Shown here one piece after another: positions 1 to 6,090 of a stretch of 23,098 bases of DNA. The notes below the pieces were generated by a model, which worked only from the letters and a program-made list of their open reading frames with translations, searched no databases and was not told where the DNA came from. Source of the DNA: CAYYHA01 sp964471535. GTDB taxonomy: Bacteria; Myxococcota; Myxococcia; SLRQ01. The position numbers and the translations under genes are program-made. Position 1 is the stretch's first letter, and each line of letters opens with the position of its first letter. The stretch covers positions 1 to 23,098 of the forward strand of contig CAYYHA010000044.1 in the NCBI GenBank assembly GCA_964471535.1, given 5' to 3'.

Positions 1-1032
1 GCCCGGGGGCGCGCGGGGAGGCAGGGGCGGCGGCGGCAGGCTCGCCTGCACCTCGACCGTGGCGTCGTAGCGGAGGACGAGTGCGTCCTTGCCGCGGATC
101 GCCGGCTCGCCGCAGGGGGAGAGCGCCATCGTCACCCGCTGTCCGAAGAGGTGGGTCGAGAGGCGGGTGGGCACCGTCTCGGCGAGGGCACGGTTGAGCT
201 GGGGCAGCCAGGCGTCGAGGGCCCGCTCCACCTCGGCGGCCGCCTGCCGGTCGCCCGCCGCCTTGGCCGCGTCGAGGGCACCCGCGAGTCCCGCTTCCGG
301 ATCCTGCAGGACCTTGGCGATGGCCGCCATCAGGCCGCCTCCCTTCAGTGCGGCGAGCGTGCCCACCGCGCCGCTCGCCGAGGCCTCCACCGCCCCGCGT
401 CGCGCGAGTGCGAGATCGCCGGCGGGGGAGAAGGAGACGGAAAGCGGCAGGTGCGCCTCGACCACCGAGTCCCCCTCGAACTCCACGCGGGCCGTTGCAT
501 CGATGCCGCTCGGCACGAGCGCGAGTTCGACTTCGGTGCGGCGTACCGGCGGCAGCGGACCGGTGGCCAGGCGGGCGGCGAGGGTGCGGACGAGGACCTC
601 CGCGATGGCATCGAGTGCCGCCTTGCGGGCCACCACCTGCACGCCGCAGGGCACGGGCGCATCCGGCTCGGCGAAGGGACCGGTGATGACGCCGAAGACG
701 ACGCCTCGAGGCGGCCGGCCGAGGTAGGTGAGTTCGAAGCGCACCCGATGGAGGCCCGGCGAGAGGCCGGTGGGGTCGAGGCGCCAGGCCTCGAGGCCGC
801 CGGGCAGCGGCTGCAGCGCGGCGGCGCCGGTGCCTGAGTCGACGCGGGCCTCGAGGTGTCCCGTCGGCCGCTCGAGCACGTCGAAGCGCACGGGAGCGGT
901 TGCCGCGCCGGGGCCCGGCCGAGCCTCCACCTTCAAGGTCCGCGCGAGTGCCCGCTTCAGGTACGTGCGAAGACCCACGGCAGCCCCGGCAAGGACGAGG
1001 AGCGAGAAGAGGACTGCGGCGAGGCGCCTCAT
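1..1032 (-). CDS. Exported or membrane-anchored protein of unknown family, partial (C-terminus beyond left edge)
   Basis: The frame is open from ATG 1032 to the window edge, giving 344 codons without a stop, so the C-terminus is missing. It begins with one hydrophobic segment (about residues 4-20, with ALLSLLVLAG-like character) after MRR, which suggests a signal anchor with the rest in the periplasm. The remainder looks beta-rich with amphipathic helices, including a stretch around residues 190-215 of alternating hydrophobic and polar residues, and a Pro run near the window edge. I see no MCE (MlaD) signature and do not recognise the family. Its start overlaps the stop of the upstream ABC fusion gene by four bases (ATGA, 1029-1032), so the two are almost certainly co-translated. 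By context it may be the periplasmic or lipid-contacting partner of that transporter; a TULIP-like lipid-binding fold is only a guess. Confidence 0.75.
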   Translation of the reverse strand, partial: MRRLAAVLFSLLVLAGAAVGLRTYLKRALARTLKVEARPGPGAATAPVRFDVLERPTGHLEARVDSGTGAAALQPLPGGLEAWRLDPTGLSPGLHRVRFELTYLGRPPRGVVFGVITGPFAEPDAPVPCGVQVVARKAALDAIAEVLVRTLAARLATGPLPPVRRTEVELALVPSGIDATARVEFEGDSVVEAHLPLSVSFSPAGDLALARRGAVEASASGAVGTLAALKGGGLMAAIAKVLQDPEAGLAGALDAAKAAGDRQAAAEVERALDAWLPQLNRALAETVPTRLSTHLFGQRVTMALSPCGEPAIRGKDALVLRYDATVEVQASLPPPPLPPRAPPG

Positions 1033-2579
1033 CCCGCTCCTCGGGTGGAGAAGAGGATGAGGGCGCTCACGAGCTCGAGGGCGACCACCCACAGGGTCGC
1101 GGCGATCACGCCTCCGGTCATGGCGCGGGTGACGTCGTCGCTCCTCTGCTTCAGATCGGTGCCCCGCCACACCACGTCGCAGGCGATGCCCGGCGCATAG
1201 AGGAAGAGGAGCCACAAGGCCCGCGCACGAAGTGTGACCCGCTCTGGCACGGGATCTAGGAGATCGCCGGCGATGCGGGCGATGGCGCCGGGCCCCGCGC
1301 CTTCGAGGTGGTGGAGGAGGGCGCCCCCGGCGACGAGGCCGGCGGCGAAGAGGGTCGCAGCGAAGAGATAGGCGGCCACCAGGCCGAAAAAGGCGGGAAT
1401 CCAGAGGTACCGCTCCGGGGGCACGCCGATGGCCCGCAGGGCGGTGAGCTGCCGGCCGAGGGCAAGGGAGCCCAGCCAGGCGTTGACGGCCGAGCCGCTG
1501 GTGGCCACGAAGAGCAGGGCGGAGAGGGGTGGTGCGAGCGCGAGCACGTAGCTGCCGCCGACCAGCTCGAGCAGTCGCGCCGAGGAGAGACCGGCGGGGG
1601 CGGCGCGAACGAGTACGTAGAGCACGGTGAAGCCGAGCAGGGTGGAGACCACCCCATAGAAGGCAGCCGGCCGCAGAGCCGCCTGCACGAGCACGCGGCG
1701 GAGGACGCGGGCCGACTCCGAAAGCTCCCGGAGGCGCAGGTGCAGGAGGCTCTCGAGGAGGCGAAGCGGCATCTCCAAAGGGCCGAGGGTGCGGTTCCAC
1801 ACCTCGAGGAGGGCCGGGCCGAGGCGGCGCCGCGGCGACGCTTCGGTCACGGGGGCCGCGGGCGCCTCGAGGAGGTGCCGGAGCCTCGCCTCGAGCGCCT
1901 CACGGTCGCCGCTCGGCACCTGCACCTCGCGGAGCGTGCCCTCACCCGACAAAAAAAGGATGCGGTCGGCGGCCTGGGAGGCCAGGAGCGTGTCGTGGGT
2001 GACCACCACGATCCCCGCCCCACGCTCCTGGGCCTGCGCGCGAAGGAGGCGCGCGATCTCGAGACTCGAGGCCGCGTCGAGGCCGGCGCTGGGCTCGTCG
2101 AGGAAGAGGAGGTCCCGGCCGGCGGCGAGGCCCCGCGCTACGGCGAGGCGCTGCGCCTGCCCCCCCGAGAGGCCGTGGGTCGAGTGGCCGGGGATGGCGA
2201 GGTGTTCGGGCAACCCCACCTGGGCGATCCAGGCCTCCGCCTCGCGCCGGCCGGCGGGGGACTCGCCGCGGAAGCGAAGCGCCAGCCGGACGTTGCCCGC
2301 CACGTCGAGGTGATCGAGGGGGGCGCCCTGTTGGGGCACGAAGGCGGCAGGCGCCATCTCCCGTGCCGCCCACGCCACGGTAAAGCCCTGGCGCACGAGT
2401 GTTTCCGGCTCGAAGAGCACCCGTCCCAGGGTCGACTTCCCGGCGCCGCTCCCCCCGAGGATGGCCACCACCTCCCCCCGAGAGACCGTGAGATCCACGC
2501 CGCCAAGGAGCGGCCGGCCGTCGGGCAGCGTGATCCGCAGATCGCGCAGGCGCAGGAGGGGATCGTCGCTGCGAGCCAC
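1029..2579 (-). CDS. ABC transporter fusion: MlaF-like ATPase joined to MlaE-like permease
   Basis: The 516-residue protein has two parts. Residues 1-235 are an ABC ATPase: Walker A GGSGAGKST (42-50), Q-loop near Q83/Q84, signature LSGGQ (137-141), Walker B LLFLDEP (157-163) and switch His195. Residues about 290-516 match the MlaE/YrbE permease family: several membrane segments, the family's cytoplasmic segment LTALRAIGVPPERY (378-391), and a C-terminal DDVTRAMTGGVIAATLW stretch before the last helix. In Mla phospholipid systems these are normally separate proteins, MlaF and MlaE. The start is GTG 2579. No Shine-Dalgarno precedes it, but TATCAT lies six bases upstream, so the mRNA may be leaderless. 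It is coupled by ATGA to the exported protein at 1-1032. I infer lipid or hydrophobic-compound transport across the inner membrane; no MlaD, MlaB or MlaC gene is in view. The domain calls are secure; direction and substrate are unknown. Confidence 0.9.
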   Translation of the reverse strand: MARSDDPLLRLRDLRITLPDGRPLLGGVDLTVSRGEVVAILGGSGAGKSTLGRVLFEPETLVRQGFTVAWAAREMAPAAFVPQQGAPLDHLDVAGNVRLALRFRGESPAGRREAEAWIAQVGLPEHLAIPGHSTHGLSGGQAQRLAVARGLAAGRDLLFLDEPSAGLDAASSLEIARLLRAQAQERGAGIVVVTHDTLLASQAADRILFLSGEGTLREVQVPSGDREALEARLRHLLEAPAAPVTEASPRRRLGPALLEVWNRTLGPLEMPLRLLESLLHLRLRELSESARVLRRVLVQAALRPAAFYGVVSTLLGFTVLYVLVRAAPAGLSSARLLELVGGSYVLALAPPLSALLFVATSGSAVNAWLGSLALGRQLTALRAIGVPPERYLWIPAFFGLVAAYLFAATLFAAGLVAGGALLHHLEGAGPGAIARIAGDLLDPVPERVTLRARALWLLFLYAPGIACDVVWRGTDLKQRSDDVTRAMTGGVIAATLWVVALELVSALILFSTRGAG

Positions 2580-2585
2580 GCGCCC

Positions 2586-2591
2586 ATGATA
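2586..2591 (-). promoter_or_regulatory. Candidate -10 element, possibly leaderless start of the ABC fusion gene
   Basis: On the minus strand TATCAT matches five of six bases of the sigma-70 -10 consensus. It is followed by exactly six bases and then GTG 2579, so transcription would be expected to begin at or next to the start codon. No convincing -35 is visible at 16-18 bases. The call rests on motif and spacing alone. Confidence 0.35.
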
Positions 2592-2629
2592 GGCGCATGC
2601 GGCGCCGGCGTTGTAGAACGTGTCTTGCC

Positions 2630-3523
2630 ATGTCCCGTTCCCGCCGCAGCGAGCGCTTCCTGTTCTGCCGGGCCGTGGCCCTCGCGCTGGCCGCGGGACT
2701 CTGGCTGGGTGCTGCGGCTCCGGCGAGCGCGGCGCCGGCGGATCGGCGCATCGAGATCGAACCCGGTGAGACGCGGATCGAGCGGCTGGGCCCGGTGGCC
2801 CGCCTCCACGTCGAGGATCCAGAGCGCCTCCACGCCGAGATGCTTCCGTCGGGGGAGGTCCTCCTCGAGGGACGGACGGTTGGGGTCACCCACGTCTTCT
2901 TTCACGGGCAGAGCTGGGTCTACGTGTGGCGCGTCTTCGTGGGCGCGCACCCCGATCCCGAGGCGCGGGAGGCCGCGCTCCGGGCGGTGGCGGCGAAGTG
3001 CCCTGGCACGCGCCAAGACGCCTCGGTGCTCCGCGTCCGCATCGGTGACGCGGCCTGCCAGGAGGCAGTGGTCCGGGCGAGCCGGCACCTTCTCGCCAAA
3101 GAGCTGGAGGTGACCTTCGACACCGACGGGATCCGCGCGCAGCTCTCGGCGCAGGAGGAGGCGATCCGAAAGATGCGACCCGATCTGACGGATCTTCGCT
3201 TCGTCTATCTCGGCGGTTCCTTCGGGATTCGGGGCCGGGTGGCCACCTGGGAGGAGGTCGATGCGATGGTGCGCACCGCGTGGCGCGCGGCGGCGGGAAA
3301 GCTCCTCCTCGACGTCTCGGGCCTGACCGTGGAGGCGCCGGCGGAGAAATCGGTGCCCAAGGCGGGAGAAACGGCAGCGGCGCAGGAAGGGAGGACCACC
3401 TCGCCGCCGGCGCGCGAGGAGGAGGAAGCGCCCTCGATCGAGATCATTCGCGGCTTTCCTCCTGGGACCGTGCCCGGACCCAAGGCTCCCTCGGGCGGCG
3501 GTGCCCCCCGCGGCGGGTCCTAG
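2630..3523 (+). CDS. Exported protein with pilus/secretin N-terminal-type domain
   Basis: The 297-residue protein starts at ATG 2630, chosen because it gives a good signal peptide: basic MSRSRRSER, a hydrophobic core of residues 10-30, and PASA-A cleavage near residue 34. An ATG at 2597 is possible but only adds an Arg/Cys-rich leader and leaves 17 bases to the divergent gene. Residues about 40-106 resemble the small domain found before secretin domains in CpaC-like and other type II/III pilus assembly proteins (T2SS-T3SS_pil_N type): IEIEPGETRIERL, then GEVLLEGRTVGVTHVF, then VYVWRVFV. The middle (about 107-235) is mixed alpha/beta with a possible BON-like segment. The C-terminal 60 residues are Pro/Glu/Lys-rich and low in complexity. 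No secretin barrel follows, and no other pilus assembly gene is adjacent. I infer a periplasmic accessory protein; the function is unknown. Confidence 0.8.
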   Translation: MSRSRRSERFLFCRAVALALAAGLWLGAAAPASAAPADRRIEIEPGETRIERLGPVARLHVEDPERLHAEMLPSGEVLLEGRTVGVTHVFFHGQSWVYVWRVFVGAHPDPEAREAALRAVAAKCPGTRQDASVLRVRIGDAACQEAVVRASRHLLAKELEVTFDTDGIRAQLSAQEEAIRKMRPDLTDLRFVYLGGSFGIRGRVATWEEVDAMVRTAWRAAAGKLLLDVSGLTVEAPAEKSVPKAGETAAAQEGRTTSPPAREEEEAPSIEIIRGFPPGTVPGPKAPSGGGAPRGGS

Positions 3524-4542
3524 GACGCCGCGCCGTCCGGCGGTGCGCCGGGCGCGTCGCGCTCTGCCCCCGGCCCGCCGCCCGGCCGGGGGCCCGGGTG
3601 GTGCCAGTCCGCGGTGACCTCCAGCCACAGGGCGAGGCCGGCGTAGGGACCGAAGCGCCGGTAGCGGCGGGCGATGCTCGCGTCCGACGGTGGGCGGCGC
3701 CGGCCCAGCTTGCGCTGCAGCGTCCGCCGCACCCAGGCGTCGAGGGCGAGCCCGTCGCCGTGGCCGAGGAGGCGCAGGAGGAGCTCGGTGGCGTAGGGGC
3801 CGAAGCCGCGGAGGGCGGCGATCCGCCGGGCTGCCTCCGCCCGGGGCACGGGCCTGCGCCGCAGCCCCTCGAGATCGAGGTGGCCGGTGGCCACCTCTTC
3901 GCAGAGGGTCGCAAGGGCCGGCGCACGGAAGCCGGCGCGCACCACCTCTCGGAAGAAGCGCTCGCCGCCGGCGGCGAGGGCCTGCGGGGTGGGGAAGGCC
4001 TGGTGGCCCGAGGGGCCGGGGGCCCCCGCGGCCTCGACCATGCGGCGGAGCATGGCTCGGGTGCCCGCCCAGGTGCAGTGGACCGTGCACAGCACCTTCA
4101 CCGCGTCCTCGAAGACGGTGGGGCTCCGGAGCAGCCGGCCCGCGCCCCGCTCGGCCGCCCAGGCGATGGGGGGGTGGGTGCGGGCCAGGGCGTGGAATGG
4201 CGCGAGGTCCCGGTCGAGGTCGAGCAGCCAGCGCACGGTGCGGCGCACCGCGGCCAGCGTGCGGTCCGTGGGGCGGCGGCGGCCTCGGACTCGGAGCTGC
4301 AGGCGAGAGCCCCGCTGCCTCATTGCCACCTCGACGAGGGCCCCACCGGCTCGAAGGGGGCGAGAGAGAACCCGTCCATCCCAGCGCCAGGGTGGCAGAT
4401 CCCACCAGCCGTGACTTCGCACCACCAGGGGCAGCTCGAAGGGCATCGGCAGGGGCTCGGTGCACGTGCGGGTCGCCGGATCCGGGGGCATGGGGAGGCA
4501 GCCTAACCGAGGCGCCGCGGGGGCGAAGGCCCCGTGGAGCAC
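3520..4542 (-). CDS. HhH-GPD DNA glycosylase (3-methyladenine glycosylase / AlkA-OGG1-like)
   Basis: The 340-residue protein has the order of an AlkA/OGG1-type base-excision glycosylase. A beta-rich N-terminal third includes PWRWDG (51-56). The helical core starts at SPTVFEDAVKVLC (140-152). The helix-hairpin-helix is ALRGFGPYATELLL (243-256), and the catalytic-Asp segment is LALDAW, with Asp268. The family removes damaged purines from DNA by N-glycosidic cleavage. No Cys cluster for an iron-sulfur centre is seen. The start is uncertain: GTG 4542 has GGAGGG 10 bases upstream (4555-4560), while ATG 4491 and ATG 4446 give shorter proteins that fit the usual N-terminus at least as well. The C-terminal 30 residues are Pro/Gly/Ala-rich. 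It converges on the upstream plus-strand gene; both TAG stops come from one CTAG at 3520-3523. Exact substrate cannot be read from sequence. Confidence 0.82.
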   Translation of the reverse strand: MLHGAFAPAAPRLGCLPMPPDPATRTCTEPLPMPFELPLVVRSHGWWDLPPWRWDGRVLSRPLRAGGALVEVAMRQRGSRLQLRVRGRRRPTDRTLAAVRRTVRWLLDLDRDLAPFHALARTHPPIAWAAERGAGRLLRSPTVFEDAVKVLCTVHCTWAGTRAMLRRMVEAAGAPGPSGHQAFPTPQALAAGGERFFREVVRAGFRAPALATLCEEVATGHLDLEGLRRRPVPRAEAARRIAALRGFGPYATELLLRLLGHGDGLALDAWVRRTLQRKLGRRRPPSDASIARRYRRFGPYAGLALWLEVTADWHHPGPRPGGGPGAERDAPGAPPDGAAS

Positions 4543-4580
4543 ACAGCCGCGTCCCTCCGGCGGGGCGCGCTCGGGGACAC

Positions 4581-4615
4581 AAAAAAAAACGGGCCTGCTC
4601 TGACGAGCCGGCCCG
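4581..4615 (-). terminator. Intrinsic terminator of the Cys-rich protein gene
   Basis: On the minus strand the sequence reads CGGGCC, G, GCTC, loop GTCA, GAGC, A, GGCCCG, followed by nine T. That is a 6-bp plus 4-bp stem with one G/A mismatch and a perfect U-tract. It lies about 150 bases after the stop at 4765 and upstream of the glycosylase start, so it insulates the two minus-strand genes. Confidence 0.88.
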
Positions 4616-4675
4616 CTCCCGGTCAGGACCCGACCTCCTTCCGGGATATGCGCTTGGAACAGGTGGAAAGGAAGG

Positions 4676-4731
4676 ATGAGGAAGGAAGAAGAGGAAGGAA
4701 GAAGAGAAAACTGGGAAAGGGTGACAGGTGG
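4676..4731. repeat. Purine-rich (polypyrimidine on minus) low-complexity tract
   Basis: The plus strand is nearly all A/G here, with a duplicated AGGAAGGAAGAAG-type unit and a run ending in GGGAAAGGG. It lies in the presumed 3' untranslated region of the Cys-rich gene, between its stop (4765) and terminator. The tract is strikingly AT-richer and strand-biased compared with the surrounding GC-rich DNA. It could be a pyrimidine-rich mRNA tail (Rho-type or protein-binding) or a neutral simple-sequence tract. Confidence 0.6.
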
Positions 4732-4764
4732 AGGGCTTTGGAGGTGACCTCCGGCGGGGCGTTG

Positions 4765-5214
4765 CTACTGGGCGCAGACCTCACCGGGGGCGGCGCAGAT
4801 GCCGCTTAGCGCGTTGCAGCACTGGGTGCCCTCGCTGCAGAAGTTGTCGCCGCAGCGCTCGCCCTTGAAGCAGTAGCCGTCGAGGCAGGCCTCGCCCTGC
4901 CCGCAGTCCGCGTCGCTGTTGCAGGCGGGGTTGCAGATCTCTTGGGTGCACACCCCGCCCTCCGGAGCGCAGATGCCGCAGCTCGGGTTGCAACAGAACT
5001 CGCCGGAGAGGCAGGTGTTGTCGCCGCAGCGTGTGGTGGTGGGCGGCAGGCCCGCCGGCTGGCAGTAGTTGGCGCGGCAGACGTCCCCCGGCGGGCAGTC
5101 CGCGTCGCTGCTGCAGGTGGGCAGGGTGCTGGTAGCCACCGAGAAGACGAGCGTGGCGAAGAGGACGCCCAGCTGAAGTGCCATCAGTCCCCAGGATTTC
5201 GTCCGATCGTTCAT
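4765..5214 (-). CDS. Small secreted cysteine-rich protein with duplicated Cys modules
   Basis: The 149-residue protein starts at ATG 5214, supported by GAGG eight bases upstream (5223-5226). A longer frame to 5322 only adds a leader without secretion features. Residues about 8-30 form a hydrophobic signal segment (SWGLMALQLGVLFATLVFS). The mature part is dense in Cys. Two units of SDADC-x2-G-x2-C-x3-YC type occur (near residues 35-50 and 100-115). Two longer units begin CGDN.C, contain CCN, then GICA and end with VCxQ. The second closes the protein. Such exported Cys-repeat proteins are frequent in myxobacteria; the pattern recalls disulfide-knotted extracellular modules. It stands alone between its terminator and the repeat cluster. 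The function is unknown; a surface or extracellular matrix role is only inferred. An overlapping open frame at 4781-5338 is a shadow. Confidence 0.85.
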   Translation of the reverse strand: MNDRTKSWGLMALQLGVLFATLVFSVATSTLPTCSSDADCPPGDVCRANYCQPAGLPPTTTRCGDNTCLSGEFCCNPSCGICAPEGGVCTQEICNPACNSDADCGQGEACLDGYCFKGERCGDNFCSEGTQCCNALSGICAAPGEVCAQ

Positions 5215-5585
5215 GGCTTCGACCTCGCGTTTCGGGTTGGAGCAAGGGATGTGCCACCGGGAAGCTAGGTCGTCTGGTGCGCGCGTAAAGTGGGCAGCTG
5301 GTGGGGTGGAGCGCCGCTGCACCGGGGCGCGGGAGCACGGATGTCCGATCGTTCAGCGGCTGATCGCTCGTCCGGGTGCCGATGCCCTGGGGGAAATCCC
5401 TGGGTGTACTCGGGTGCGACCTGCCCCGGGCCCCTGGCCCTGGGGGGTCTAATCGGGTGCGACCTACCCCGGGTGCGACCTACCCCGCGGGGGTGTACTC
5501 GGGTGCGGGGGGTGTAATCGGGTGCGACCTACCCCGACCTACCCCGGGCGCGACCTCCCCCGGCCTCCCGCCCTCGGCGCGGGGC
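5215..5585. other. 371-base intergenic region upstream of the Cys-rich gene
   Basis: No convincing gene is seen here. The part next to the Cys-rich gene (5215-5398) should hold its promoter, but no clear -35/-10 pair stands out on the minus strand. The distal part (5399-5563) is filled by the repeat cluster described separately. Open frames in this stretch are GC-driven and Arg/Pro/Gly-rich with no homology I recognise. Confidence 0.6.
5404..5562. repeat. Cluster of GTGTA(A/C)TCGGGTGCG and GACCTACCCCG modules
   Basis: Module A, GTGTACTCGGGTGCG and close variants, occurs four times: 5404-5418, 5447-5461, 5493-5507 and 5512-5526. Module B, GACCTACCCCG, occurs exactly at 5461-5471, 5477-5487, 5526-5536 and 5536-5546, and with one change at 5418-5428 and 5552-5562. 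A and B are directly joined at three sites, giving CGGGTGCGACCTACCCCG, which has weak dyad symmetry (CGGGT...ACCCCG). Spacing is irregular. The cluster lies between the 3' end of the membrane-protein gene and the region upstream of the Cys-rich gene, both on the minus strand. Confidence 0.9.
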
Positions 5586-6044
5586 TCAAGGCGCCGAGGG
5601 CGCCTCGGCCCGCCGCTGCCGGCGCTGCAGGCGCCGGCGCCCATAGAGGTAGGCAAGCGGCAGCATGGACAGGGCCACGAGGTCGGTCGCATCCTGCGTC
5701 ACGTCGAGGGGCCCCAGGAACGGAAAGAGGGCGCGGTGGACCCACAGATATGCGGCAGCGACGGGCGCCGAGAGCTGCAGGAGGGCAAAGCCGAGGCCGG
5801 TGAAGAGGCACGCCAGCACCAGGCGGCGCCGGGTGGCGGGGCGCCGCGTCACGAGCCCCACCAGTGCCGACAGGAAGAGCGGAAAGAAGAAGAGGCCGGC
5901 GAGGTCCGACAGCTTCCCCGTCACCCACCCGGGCAAGAGCCCACTGCCCTTCAGCACGTGATCGTTGAGCGCGAGCACCCCCACCGCCAAGAGGGGCAGC
6001 GGCGCGAAGAACTCGTCGATGGGAAGCCCCGGGCGCCTCGTCAC
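5586..6044 (-). CDS. Small integral membrane protein of unknown function
   Basis: The 152-residue protein has about four membrane segments: LPLLAVGVLAL (16-26), LAGLFFFPLFLSALVGLV (47-64), a third around 74-100, and a fourth around 122-138. A conserved-looking loop reads NDHVLKGSGLLPG followed by VTGKLSDLAGLF; I recall similar motifs in uncharacterised bacterial membrane proteins, without a known role. The C-terminus is Arg-rich (RRRLQRRQRR), consistent with a cytoplasmic tail. The start is GTG 6044. No Shine-Dalgarno is present, but TAGCCT sits six bases upstream, which would fit a leaderless transcript. A perfect 8-bp inverted repeat with a TGCAG loop (5618-5638) lies within the last codons. 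It is divergent from the SDR gene with only 46 bases between starts. Confidence 0.78.
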   Translation of the reverse strand: MTRRPGLPIDEFFAPLPLLAVGVLALNDHVLKGSGLLPGWVTGKLSDLAGLFFFPLFLSALVGLVTRRPATRRRLVLACLFTGLGFALLQLSAPVAAAYLWVHRALFPFLGPLDVTQDATDLVALSMLPLAYLYGRRRLQRRQRRAEAPSAP

Positions 6045-6050
6045 GGAGAG

Positions 6051-6083
6051 AGGCTACCGGATCTCCACGCGGCACCCTAACGT
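6051..6083. promoter_or_regulatory. Overlapping divergent promoter candidates (membrane protein / SDR)
   Basis: Minus strand: TTAGGG (6080-6075) and TAGCCT (6056-6051) lie 18 bases apart, and TAGCCT is six bases before GTG 6044. Plus strand: TAACGT (6078-6083) lies seven bases before ATG 6091. The minus -35 overlaps the plus -10, so the two promoters could not be occupied together. This is motif and spacing evidence only. Confidence 0.3.
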
Positions 6084-6090
6084 GGAGCCC

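Noticed and set aside
1308..3113. 601-codon open frame on the plus strand opposite the ABC fusion and into the next gene
   Set aside because: Its composition is Gly/Glu/Ala/Arg-rich with no motif, and the opposite strand carries clear ABC and MlaE signatures. High GC creates such antisense frames.
2138..4582. 814-codon minus-strand open frame
   Set aside because: It crosses three genes in a different frame and is Pro/Arg-rich; no domain is visible.
4740..4752. GGAGG-TGA-CCTCC as a terminator
   Set aside because: The loop is only three bases, no T-run follows on either strand, and a much better terminator lies at 4581-4615.
4781..5338. 185-codon minus-strand frame overlapping the Cys-rich gene
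   Set aside because: The frame ending at 4765 has the signal segment, ribosome site and ordered Cys pattern; this one is a shadow rich in Arg and Leu.
5404..5562. CRISPR array
   Set aside because: Repeat units are 11-15 bases, spacing is irregular, some units overlap and there are no uniform spacers or cas genes.
5618..5638. 8-bp GC inverted repeat as a terminator of the membrane-protein gene
   Set aside because: It lies inside the coding region before the stop at 5586 and has no T-run; Arg-rich GC codons can produce it by chance.
5376..6080. 234-codon plus-strand frame through the repeat cluster and the membrane-protein gene
   Set aside because: It only stays open because of GC bias; the minus-strand frame has clear membrane helices and a conserved-looking loop.
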